From Burkholderiales bacterium (lineage in GTDB: Bacteria; Pseudomonadota; Gammaproteobacteria; Burkholderiales; Burkholderiaceae), in assembly GCA_947371645.1 (NCBI GenBank), contig CANBQJ010000134.1, forward strand, positions 1 through 10,058: a stretch of DNA of 10,058 bases. Direction: 5' to 3'. How positions within the stretch are numbered: position 1 is the stretch's first letter; every line of letters begins with the position of its first letter. The notes beneath the pieces were generated by a model that saw only the letters and a list, made by a program, of their open reading frames with translations, ran no database searches and was not told where the DNA came from. The position numbers and the translations under genes are program-made. This document shows positions 1 to 5,791 of the stretch, in pieces.

Positions 1-144
1 GAGGTTGCACCCGGAGTCGTCGGTTCGATGAACGACTGCTTCATTTCCAAGCGGTCATCGGCTGGTCCGATCCTGAACGGCTGCTCCCAGCCTGTAGGGG
101 TCATGGCTATCGGGGATCTTGGAGCGAAGGCTCGGCACGTTGGC

Positions 145-158
145 GAGCGAGCTCGCTC
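145..158. repeat. 14-bp perfect palindrome
   Basis: GAGCGAGCTCGCTC is its own reverse complement. It lies 166 bases before the rpoH start. As RNA it could form a short hairpin but has no following T-tract, so it is not an intrinsic terminator. It may be a protein-binding site or chance; no function can be assigned from sequence alone. Confidence 0.5.
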
Positions 159-161
159 AGG

Positions 162-198
162 AGTTCAGAACTGACTGCAAAAAGTTCGAAACTCACTG
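162..198. repeat. Tandem pair of AGTTC-N-GAACT-like dyads
   Basis: AGTTCAGAACT (162-172) is a perfect 5-1-5 dyad. AGTTCGAAACT (183-193) is the same dyad with one arm base changed. With flanks, the 16-base copies at 162-177 and 183-198 match at 13 of 16 positions. Their offset is exactly 21 bp, about two helical turns, so two dimers could bind the same DNA face. This is the geometry of a tandem operator, upstream of the rpoH promoter candidate. The binding protein is unknown and the function is inference. Confidence 0.35.
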
Positions 199-243
199 AG
201 AACCGACAATCCGCTTGTTTTTCAAATCGCGGGAATGCATGGC

Positions 244-259
244 GCGGAACCATTTCCGC
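244..259. repeat. 6-bp inverted repeat overlapping the -35 element
   Basis: GCGGAA (244-249) and TTCCGC (254-259) are exact inverted copies around a 4-base centre. The left arm contains the GGAA of the sigma-E-like -35 box. It may be a further operator or chance. Confidence 0.35.
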
Positions 260-273
260 ATTTAGCACTCTGA
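246..273 (+). promoter_or_regulatory. Candidate sigma-E (RpoE)-type promoter of rpoH
   Basis: GGAACCA (246-252) is followed by 16 bases and then TCTGA (269-273). The classical E. coli sigma-E consensus is GAACTT, 16 bp, TCTGA, and the E. coli rpoH P3 promoter is sigma-E dependent with that layout. Here the -10 is a full match, the -35 keeps GGAAC, and the spacing is identical. Transcription would start near base 280, giving a leader of about 44 bases. The -10 sits in the CIRCE operator, so HrcA would be expected to block this promoter. A weaker sigma-70-like alternative, TTAGCA (262-267) - 18 bp - TAACAT (286-291), also lies within or across the operator. Confidence 0.5.
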
Positions 274-288
274 ACCAGAGAGTGCTAA
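262..288 (+). promoter_or_regulatory. CIRCE operator (HrcA-binding inverted repeat)
   Basis: TTAGCACTC (262-270), nine bases, GAGTGCTAA (280-288): an exact match to the CIRCE consensus TTAGCACTC-N9-GAGTGCTAA. CIRCE is bound by the heat-shock repressor HrcA, which needs GroEL to stay active, so chaperone titration relieves repression. CIRCE usually fronts groESL or hrcA-dnaK operons; here it lies 35 bases before the rpoH start codon and covers the likely -10 and +1. This implies HrcA control of sigma-32 synthesis. hrcA itself is not in the window. Confidence 0.95.
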
Positions 289-314
289 CATCATCTGCGA
301 AGGATTCCTCAACT

Positions 315-318
315 GGAG
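315..318 (+). promoter_or_regulatory. Ribosome binding site of rpoH
   Basis: GGAG lies 5 bases before the ATG at 324 and decides that start over the GTG at 282, which is inside the CIRCE repeat. Bases 305-308 (TTCC) could pair with this GGAG in a weak 4-bp stem with a 6-base loop. Confidence 0.7.
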
Positions 319-323
319 CCGAC

Positions 324-1244
324 ATGACCCTGACGACCGCCCTTGCCCCCCGCGACCCTTTCAGTGTGGTGCCCTCTTTGGGCAACCTGGATGCGTACAT
401 CCGCTCGGTCCAGGCCATCCCCATGCTGGAGGCCGACGAAGAGCAGGCCCTGGCGCGCCGTCTGAAAGACCACGCCGACCTGCAAGCCGCCTCCCGCCTG
501 GTGCTCTCGCACCTGCGCCTGGTGGTGTCGATCTCGCGCCAGTACATGGGCTACGGCCTCCCCCAGGGTGACCTGATCCAGGAAGGCAACGTCGGCCTGA
601 TGAAGGCCGTCAAGCGCTTCGACCCGGATCAAGGCGTGCGCCTGGTGAGTTACGCCATGCACTGGATCAAGGCCGAGATCCACGAGTACATCCTGAAGAA
701 CTGGCGCATGGTGAAGGTGGCCACCACCAAGTCCCAGCGCAAACTGTTCTTCAACCTGCGCTCGCTCAAACACCAGTACAAGGGGCAGGCCGATGACGCC
801 CACGTGGGCCGCGCCGGCTTGTCCGAAGCCGAGATCCACCGCGTGGCCGCCGAGCTGTCGGTGAAGCCGGAAGACGTCATCGAGATGGAGACCCGCATGT
901 CGGGTGGCGACGTGGCCCTGGACACCCCCGCCGACGACGACCACGAGTTCACCGTCACCCCGCTGGCCTACCTGGCCGACGAGGTGAACGAGCCCACACG
1001 TGTGATCGAAGCCCACCACCGCGACTGGCTGGCCTCGGACGGCATCCAGCATGCGCTGGCCCAGCTGGACGACCGCAGCCGCCGCATCGTGGAAGAGCGC
1101 TGGCTCAAGGTCAACGACGATGGCTCTGGCGGCATGACCTTGCACGACCTGGCGGCCGTCTACGGCGTCAGCGCCGAACGCATCCGCCAGATCGAAACCG
1201 CCGCCATGAAGAAGATGCGCAAGGCGCTGGTCGAAACGGCCTGA
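324..1244 (+). CDS. rpoH: RNA polymerase heat-shock sigma factor RpoH (sigma-32)
   Basis: This 306-residue protein directs RNA polymerase to heat-shock promoters (chaperones, proteases). The diagnostic RpoH box QRKLFFNLR is at residues 138-146, between sigma regions 2 and 3. Region 2 is very close to E. coli (GYGLPQGDLIQEGNVGLMKAV at about 77-96, WIKAEIHEYIL at about 114-124). Region 4.2 carries the helix-turn-helix (DLAAVYGVSAERIRQIE, about 275-291). E. coli RpoH has 284 residues; the surplus is at the N-terminus and in the region 3 to 4 linker (about 190-225, acidic). The ATG at 324 is preferred because GGAG precedes it and because the upstream GTG lies in the CIRCE operator. In the region 2.1 turnover element, the positions matching E. 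coli K51 and I54 are Ser57 and Val60. The gene is transcribed alone, away from a promoter with CIRCE and sigma-E-like elements, and meets the HAD gene tail to tail. Confidence 0.97.
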   Translation: MTLTTALAPRDPFSVVPSLGNLDAYIRSVQAIPMLEADEEQALARRLKDHADLQAASRLVLSHLRLVVSISRQYMGYGLPQGDLIQEGNVGLMKAVKRFDPDQGVRLVSYAMHWIKAEIHEYILKNWRMVKVATTKSQRKLFFNLRSLKHQYKGQADDAHVGRAGLSEAEIHRVAAELSVKPEDVIEMETRMSGGDVALDTPADDDHEFTVTPLAYLADEVNEPTRVIEAHHRDWLASDGIQHALAQLDDRSRRIVEERWLKVNDDGSGGMTLHDLAAVYGVSAERIRQIETAAMKKMRKALVETA

Positions 1245-1253
1245 ACGGCCTGA
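1236..1253 (+). repeat. 9-bp tandem duplication spanning the rpoH stop codon
   Basis: ACGGCCTGA occurs twice with no gap (1236-1244 and 1245-1253). The first copy ends with the rpoH stop. The second supplies a further in-frame TGA two codons later and fills the whole gap to the convergent HAD stop codon at 1254-1256. There is no room for an intrinsic terminator between the two genes. Confidence 0.85.
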
Positions 1254-1910
1254 TCACAGCGCGGGGGACGCCACGTCCCAGCCCGCATCGCGCACGGCCT
1301 GCTGGCATTGCGCCGCCTGCTCGAACATGAAAGCCTGCCAGCCCAAAGCACGGGCTGCAGCGATGTTGTGCGCGTTGTCGTCCAGGAACAGGGTCTGTGC
1401 CGGGTCGATGCCGAACTGGGCTTGCGCCGTGTGGAAGATGTCCTCGTTGGGCTTGACCTGCCCCACGTGGCAAGAAAACACCCCGTCTGCAAAGTGCCGC
1501 AAGAAGGCGTGCTCACGCTGCAGGTGCTCCGCATAGGGCGCTGGCATGTTGGACAGGAAATAAAGCGGGGTGCCGGCCGCGGCCAGCGCCTCCAGCCAGG
1601 CCACGCTGCCCTGCACGGCCTCCAGGTGCGGCGGGATGGCCGACATCAGGCTGTGCACGTCATCGGCCGCCAGGCCGGTGCGCCGCGTGATGCGGTCACG
1701 CACCTCGTCCCAGGGCAGGCTGCCCCGGTCGAACTCGGCCCAGTCGCTGCCCGGCACAAAGGACTGGAAGACCTGGCCTGCCAGGTCGCGTGCCTGCTCG
1801 TCGCTGGCTGCCAGGTGAGGCAAGACCTGCTGGATCAGCACCAAGGGCTGCCAGCGAAACAGCACGCCTCCAAAATCGAACACGACGGCCTGAGGGGTTT
1901 GCAAGGGCAT
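1254..1910 (-). CDS. HAD-superfamily (subfamily IA) hydrolase, YihX-like
   Basis: This is a 218-residue haloacid dehalogenase-fold hydrolase, probably a cytosolic sugar-phosphate phosphatase. Motif I is FDFGGVL with nucleophile Asp12; the +2 position is Gly14 rather than the usual Asp, as in E. coli YihX (FDLGNV), an alpha-glucose-1-phosphate phosphatase. Motif II is FLSN (Ser120), motif III is Lys153 in VKPNEDIF, and motif IV is LDDNAHN (Asp177-Asp178). A helical cap lies at about 20-95. The start at 1910 is chosen because an AGGA lies 6 bases upstream (1917-1920) and motif I then sits at the usual place. The frame stays open to 2081, but that would run into pgi. It lies 53 bases after pgi on the same strand, so co-transcription with tal and pgi is likely. 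The YihX-like specificity is inference; the substrate could be another small phosphate ester. Confidence 0.85.
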   Translation of the reverse strand: MPLQTPQAVVFDFGGVLFRWQPLVLIQQVLPHLAASDEQARDLAGQVFQSFVPGSDWAEFDRGSLPWDEVRDRITRRTGLAADDVHSLMSAIPPHLEAVQGSVAWLEALAAAGTPLYFLSNMPAPYAEHLQREHAFLRHFADGVFSCHVGQVKPNEDIFHTAQAQFGIDPAQTLFLDDNAHNIAAARALGWQAFMFEQAAQCQQAVRDAGWDVASPAL

Positions 1911-1963
1911 GAAGGGTCCTGGAGGGGTGTCGGAAGTCGTGCGCAACGGAAGCGCTGTGGCGA

Positions 1964-3595
1964 TCAGCTGCGCAGGCGCTGAACCAGGGCCGCCGTGGCC
2001 GCATCCAGGCCGGTGGTGTCGCCAGAGTTCAATCGGGGCAGGAGGTCCTTGCACAGGGCCTTGCCCAGCTCCACCCCCCATTGATCAAAGGAGTTGATGC
2101 CCCACAGCGCGCCGGTCACGAAGGTGCGGTGCTCGTGCAGCGCGATCAAGGCGCCCAGGCTGGCGGGCGTCAGGCGCTCCAGCAAGAGCACGATGCTGGG
2201 CCGGTTGCCAGGGAAGGTGCGGTCGCGGGCCAGTTCATCAGCGGGCAAGTCGGGTGCCGCGGTGGGCGCGGCTTCGCCCAGCGCCTCGTCGGTGCGCTTG
2301 CCCCACATCAGCGCCTGGGCCTGGGCCAGGCCATTGGCCAGCAGCGACTGGTGCTGGGCCTGCCAGTGGGCGCGCAAGGCCGGCGAGGCCGCGTCCACCA
2401 TGGGCTGGCAAGGCTGCTTGACCAGCACGAACTCCACGGGGATGACGTCGGTGCCCTGGTGCAGCATCTGGAAGAAGGCGTGCTGGCCGTTGGTGCCTGG
2501 CTCGCCCCAGACCACCTCGCTGGTGGCCAGGCTCAGGGGCTCGCCATGGGCGTCCACCGACTTGCCGTTGCTCTCCATCACCAGCTGCTGCAGGTAGGCC
2601 GGCAGGCGGCGCAGGCCGTGGTCATAGGGGCTCAGGCAGCGGCTGCGGTAGCCCATCAGGTTGCGGTGCCAGACGTCCAGCAAGGCCAGTTGCACGGGCA
2701 GGTTCTGCGCCAACGGGGCCTGCGCAAAGTGCTGGTCCATCTCGTGGGCGCCGGCCAGCAGCGCGCGAAAATGCGCACTGCCCACGGCCAGCGCCAGCGG
2801 CAGGCCAATGGCCGACCACAGCGAAAAGCGCCCGCCCACCCAGTCCCAGAAGCCGAAGGTGGTGTGGATGCCGAAGGCCTGTGCAGCGGCCACGTTGGTG
2901 GTGGTGGCCACGAAGTGCGCGGCCACGTCCTGCCCGCCGTTTTCCACAAACCACTGGCGCGCGGCATGCGCATTGGCCATGGTTTCTTGCGTGGTGAAGG
3001 TCTTGGAGGCAATGACGAACAGCGTGTGTTGGGGCTGCAGGCGCTGCACGGTGCGCTGCAGGTCCTGCCCGTCCACGTTGGACACGAAGTGCGCGCGCAC
3101 GCCCGGGTGGCCGTAGCCCTCCAGCGCCTGGCTGGCCATCTGCGACCCCAGGTCAGAGCCGCCAATGCCGATGTTGACCACGTCGGTGATCCGGGCCTGC
3201 GCATGCGTCTGGTCGACGAAGGCCAGCATGCGGTCCAGCACGCCATGCACCTCGTCGCTGAAGGGGCCCTGGCCCTTGGGTGCGCGCAAGGCCGTGTGCA
3301 AGGCCGCGCGCCCCTCGCTGCGGTTGACCACCTCGCCCCGCAACAGGGCGTCAAGGCGGGCCTCGATCTGGCACTCCTGCGCCAAAGCCATCAGGTGGCG
3401 CTGTGCGGTGAGGTCCCAGTGGCCCCGGGACAGGTCCCCGAAGACGTGCGGCGCCTGGATGCCCAGCCGGCTCACCCGCGCCGGGTCATGCTGGAACAGG
3501 CTGCGCAGGTCCAGTGTGCGGCCGTGGGCATGGTGGTGGCCCAGCAGCGCCTGCCAGGCCACGGTCTGGTCGCAACGGGGGGCCACGCCTGGCAT
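1964..3595 (-). CDS. pgi: Glucose-6-phosphate isomerase
   Basis: Pgi interconverts glucose-6-phosphate and fructose-6-phosphate in the cytosol. The 543-residue length fits the large bacterial form (E. coli 549). The sugar-phosphate-binding segments NIGIGGSDLG (about 141-150) and SKTFTTQET (about 198-206) are present. Both family signatures are present: DWVGGRFSLWSAIG (about 251-264) and GALWGINSFDQWGVELGK (about 495-512). Catalytic residues visible are Glu341 (MESNGKS), His372 (GTNGQH) and Lys512. The start is uncertain between the ATG at 3595, used here, and the GTG directly before it at 3598; neither has a good Shine-Dalgarno. The tal stop lies 8 bases upstream of the ATG, so translation is probably coupled to tal. 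It is followed by the HAD phosphatase gene. Confidence 0.97.
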   Translation of the reverse strand: MPGVAPRCDQTVAWQALLGHHHAHGRTLDLRSLFQHDPARVSRLGIQAPHVFGDLSRGHWDLTAQRHLMALAQECQIEARLDALLRGEVVNRSEGRAALHTALRAPKGQGPFSDEVHGVLDRMLAFVDQTHAQARITDVVNIGIGGSDLGSQMASQALEGYGHPGVRAHFVSNVDGQDLQRTVQRLQPQHTLFVIASKTFTTQETMANAHAARQWFVENGGQDVAAHFVATTTNVAAAQAFGIHTTFGFWDWVGGRFSLWSAIGLPLALAVGSAHFRALLAGAHEMDQHFAQAPLAQNLPVQLALLDVWHRNLMGYRSRCLSPYDHGLRRLPAYLQQLVMESNGKSVDAHGEPLSLATSEVVWGEPGTNGQHAFFQMLHQGTDVIPVEFVLVKQPCQPMVDAASPALRAHWQAQHQSLLANGLAQAQALMWGKRTDEALGEAAPTAAPDLPADELARDRTFPGNRPSIVLLLERLTPASLGALIALHEHRTFVTGALWGINSFDQWGVELGKALCKDLLPRLNSGDTTGLDAATAALVQRLRS

Positions 3596-3603
3596 CACCG
3601 GAC

Positions 3604-4590
3604 TCAGGCCGCCACAGAGGCCGAAGGCGCCGAGCCGGCTTGCGCCAGGATCAGCGCATCCAGCTTGAGCGCGTCGGCGGCGAACTGGCGGATGCCCTCG
3701 GCCAGCTTCTCGGTGGCCATGGCGTCTTCATTGAGGGCGAAGCGGAACTCGGCTTCAGACAGCGGCAGCTCGGGCGCAGACACCGAGCCCGACGCAGCCA
3801 GGGCGCGGGTCAGGGGCTGGGCCGAGCCGTCGATGGCCTGCAGCTGTGCCAGCAGTTCGGGGCTGATGGTCAGCAGGTCGCAGCCTGCCAGGGCCTGGAT
3901 CTGGCCGACGTTGCGAAAGCTCGCGCCCATCACCTCGGTGACCACGCCGTGGGCCTTGTAGTACGCATGGATGCGGGCCACGGACTGCACGCCCGGGTCT
4001 TGGGCACCTGCGTTGGCGGCTTCGTCCCAGCTGGTGCCAGCCGTCTTCTTGTACCAGTCATAGATGCGGCCCACGAAAGGCGAAATCAGCTGGACCTTGG
4101 CGTCGCCACAGGCACGGGCCTGGGCAAAGGCGAACAGCAAGGTCAGGTTGCAGCGGATGCCTTCAGCTTCCAGCTGGCGGGCAGCCTGGATGCCCTCCCA
4201 GGTGGACGCCACCTTGATGAGCACGCGGCTGCGGGGCACACCGGCGGCCTCATACAAGCCCATGATGTGACGTGCGCGGGCCAGGGTGGCGGCGGTGTCG
4301 AAGCTCAGGCGGGCGTCCACCTCGGTGGACACGCGGCCGGGCACCACCTTCAGGATCTCCTGGCCAAAGCGCACCAGCACGCGGTCCACCAGCTCGGGCA
4401 GGCTCTCGCCCCGGTGGGCGGCCACGACTTCGGCCAGCAGGGGCGCGTATTCGGCCTTCTGAACAGCCTTGAGGATCAGCGAGGGGTTGGTGGTGGCGTC
4501 CTGCGGGGTGAAACGGGCCAGTTGCAGGAAGTCGCCGGTGTCGGCCACCACGGTGGTGTGGGCCTTGAGTTGCTCAAGTTGCGAAGTCAT
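3604..4590 (-). CDS. tal: Transaldolase
   Basis: Transaldolase moves a three-carbon dihydroxyacetone unit between sedoheptulose-7-phosphate and glyceraldehyde-3-phosphate, in the non-oxidative pentose phosphate pathway. The 328-residue protein is of the TalB type (E. coli 317). The N-terminal TTVVADTGD carries Asp17, then [10 protein letters not shown] has Asn35, [10 protein letters not shown] has Glu90, and [11 protein letters not shown] carries the Schiff-base Lys126. [14 protein letters not shown] and [12 protein letters not shown] are also family hallmarks. An Ala/Ser-rich tail of about 10 residues extends the C-terminus. The ATG at 4590 is chosen because it aligns with family N-termini; a GGA lies 4 bases upstream. 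The frame is open to 4665 but that extension is unlike the family. The 114 bases between mlaB and tal contain neither a clear terminator nor a convincing promoter, so read-through from mla is possible. Confidence 0.97.
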   Translation of the reverse strand: MTSQLEQLKAHTTVVADTGDFLQLARFTPQDATTNPSLILKAVQKAEYAPLLAEVVAAHRGESLPELVDRVLVRFGQEILKVVPGRVSTEVDARLSFDTAATLARARHIMGLYEAAGVPRSRVLIKVASTWEGIQAARQLEAEGIRCNLTLLFAFAQARACGDAKVQLISPFVGRIYDWYKKTAGTSWDEAANAGAQDPGVQSVARIHAYYKAHGVVTEVMGASFRNVGQIQALAGCDLLTISPELLAQLQAIDGSAQPLTRALAASGSVSAPELPLSEAEFRFALNEDAMATEKLAEGIRQFAADALKLDALILAQAGSAPSASVAA

Positions 4591-4704
4591 GTTCCGGTGC
4601 AGGCACTGATCAATCTGTGACCCGGACATTCTCCGCTCAAAAGCACCCGGAAAGCGCCGAGCCAAGCGGGGGAATGCCGCAGATTGCGCGCGACACGACC
4701 GCCT

Positions 4705-4992
4705 TCAGGCCGACTGCAGCAGCCCGTCCACACCATACAGGCGCGCCAGCTCCACCAGCCTGGCAGGCAAGGATTGCACGGCAAACGCCCTGCCCTTGGC
4801 CCGCGCCATGCGCTGGCATTCCAGCAGCACCGCCAGTGCGCTGGAATCAAATTGCTTGAGCGCCGAGCCGTCCACCGTCAGCATGGCGGCAGCACCTTTG
4901 CTTTCGGCCGAGGCCTGCTCCAGCGTCTGCTTGAACAGGCTCAGCACATGGGGCACCTCGGCGTGGGTGATGACGGCCGGCAGCATCAGCAT
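4705..4992 (-). CDS. mlaB: STAS-domain protein MlaB of the phospholipid ABC transporter
   Basis: A small 95-residue cytoplasmic protein formed of one STAS domain. In E. coli, MlaB binds the ATPase MlaF and is needed for assembly and activity of the MlaFEDB complex. The core LTVDGSALKQFDSSALAVLL (about 38-57) is the STAS beta-alpha motif; Ser50 aligns with the functionally important Thr52 of E. coli MlaB (DTAGLA). Its start is 4 bases past the mlaC stop, so it is the last gene of the tight mla run. A second in-frame ATG at 4986 is an alternative start. Sequence identity to E. coli MlaB is low by eye, so family assignment rests on the STAS motif plus position. Confidence 0.88.
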   Translation of the reverse strand: MLMLPAVITHAEVPHVLSLFKQTLEQASAESKGAAAMLTVDGSALKQFDSSALAVLLECQRMARAKGRAFAVQSLPARLVELARLYGVDGLLQSA

Positions 4993-4996
4993 GGTG

Positions 4997-5704
4997 TCAG
5001 CCCGCCACCTTCTTGTTGGCCAGTTGCTTGTTGCGCTCGGACAGCTTGCCGATCAGGCCATCGATGCCGTTGGCATTGACTTCTTCGGCAAAGTTGCTCT
5101 GGTAGGTCTGCACCAGCCAGGCACCCAGCACGTTGACGTCATAGATTTTCCAGACCTCGCCCACCTTCTCCAGGCGGTAGTCCAGCTGGATGGGGTCGCC
5201 CTTGCCCTTGACCACGGTGCGCACGATCACCTCGGTGTCATCGGGGCGCGCGCGCAGGGGCTTGTATTCCACCACCTGGTCGCGGATCTGCGAAGCGGCA
5301 CCCGAGTAGGTGTAGAGCAGCAAGGTCTTGAATTCTTCTTGCAGGCGCTTTTGCTGCTCCGGCGTGGCCTGGCGCCAACCGCGGCCCACTGCGGCGGCGG
5401 TCATGCGCTGGAAGTTCACGTGGGGCATGATCTTGTTGTCCACCACCACGGAAATCTTCTTCACGTCGCCGGCCTGGATGCTCTTGTCGGCCTTGACCGT
5501 GTTGAGCACATCGGTGGTCAGGGCCTTGATGAACACGTCTGGCGCCTGGGCGGCGGCCTGGGCCACAGGGGTCACGGGCGCTTCAGCGGCGCGGGCTTGC
5601 GGCGCGCCCAGGGCGAACAGGGCGGCAGCGGCCAGGGCGACAGCGGCCCAGTGCCCCTGGGCACGGCCAGACGGAGTCAAACGGGAGGTCGAGGAGGTGG
5701 TCAT
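4997..5704 (-). CDS. mlaC: Periplasmic phospholipid-binding protein MlaC
   Basis: MlaC (Ttg2D family) carries phospholipid across the periplasm between the MlaA-porin complex and MlaFEDB. The 235-residue precursor has a long signal peptide: basic N-region with Arg8 and Arg14, hydrophobic core about 19-33, and an AXA site with predicted cleavage after Ala39 (QARA/AEAP). The mature domain shows family features such as VDNKIMPHVNFQRMTAAAVG, QKRLQEEFKTLLLYTYSGAA and WKIYDVNVLGAWLVQTY. The ATG at 5704 is chosen over the in-frame GTG at 5728 because AAGGA (5714-5718) lies 9 bases before it. The 87 bases between mlaA and mlaC are the longest gap inside the mla run. They hold two short dyads (TGAAGCTTCA at 5731-5740, and GGCC arms at 5751-5763) but no T-tract terminator. 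Confidence 0.95.
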   Translation of the reverse strand: MTTSSTSRLTPSGRAQGHWAAVALAAAALFALGAPQARAAEAPVTPVAQAAAQAPDVFIKALTTDVLNTVKADKSIQAGDVKKISVVVDNKIMPHVNFQRMTAAAVGRGWRQATPEQQKRLQEEFKTLLLYTYSGAASQIRDQVVEYKPLRARPDDTEVIVRTVVKGKGDPIQLDYRLEKVGEVWKIYDVNVLGAWLVQTYQSNFAEEVNANGIDGLIGKLSERNKQLANKKVAG

Positions 5705-5713
5705 GATGGGTTT

Positions 5714-5718
5714 TCCTT
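5714..5718 (-). promoter_or_regulatory. Ribosome binding site of mlaC
   Basis: AAGGA on the - strand, 9 bases before the ATG at 5704. It selects this start over the GTG at 5728. Confidence 0.7.
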
Positions 5719-5791
5719 TCAAGGTCACCGTGAAGCTTCAACGCGGCAGCGGCCTGCATGGCCGACACGGTGGCCCCAAGCCTGCCAATGG

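Larger units (their letters stand above)
1..245. other. Gene-free region upstream of rpoH
   Basis: No gene is supported here. The stretch is visibly less GC-rich than the coding DNA that follows. A 57-codon open frame runs from base 1 to a TGA at 172-174 (+), but it has no recognisable motif and could be chance or the tail of an upstream gene. The frame of rpoH also stays open back to base 1, but has no ATG or GTG before 282. Visible structures are a 6-bp dyad (AGTCGT 15-20 / ACGACT 32-37), a 14-bp perfect palindrome (145-158), and two related 11-bp dyads 21 bp apart (162-172 and 183-193). I saw no convincing sigma-70 promoter or terminator. Confidence 0.6.

Noticed and set aside
15..37. 6-bp dyad AGTCGT/ACGACT as a terminator of an upstream gene, or a tRNA T-arm (GGTTCGA is present)
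   Set aside because: The loop is 11 bases with no T-tract after it, and no acceptor or anticodon stem can be drawn around GGTTCGA.
282..323. GTG at 282 as the start of rpoH
   Set aside because: It lies inside the right arm of CIRCE and has no Shine-Dalgarno; the ATG at 324 has GGAG 5 bases upstream and fits family N-termini.
107..547. A 146-codon - strand frame overlapping the rpoH promoter and 5' end
   Set aside because: Arg/Ser-rich with no recognisable motif, and it would run through the CIRCE operator and rpoH coding sequence.
2081..3961. A 626-codon open frame on the + strand opposite pgi and part of tal
   Set aside because: It is antisense to two well-recognised enzymes, is rich in Gln/Gly/His/Ala as expected from the complement of GC-biased codons, and matches no family.
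3514..4620. A 368-codon + strand frame opposite tal
   Set aside because: Antisense to a clear transaldolase with all catalytic residues; composition is typical of a shadow frame.
5705..5791. A terminator or promoter in the mlaA-mlaC gap
   Set aside because: The dyads there are short and lack a T-tract, and no paired -35/-10 boxes were found.
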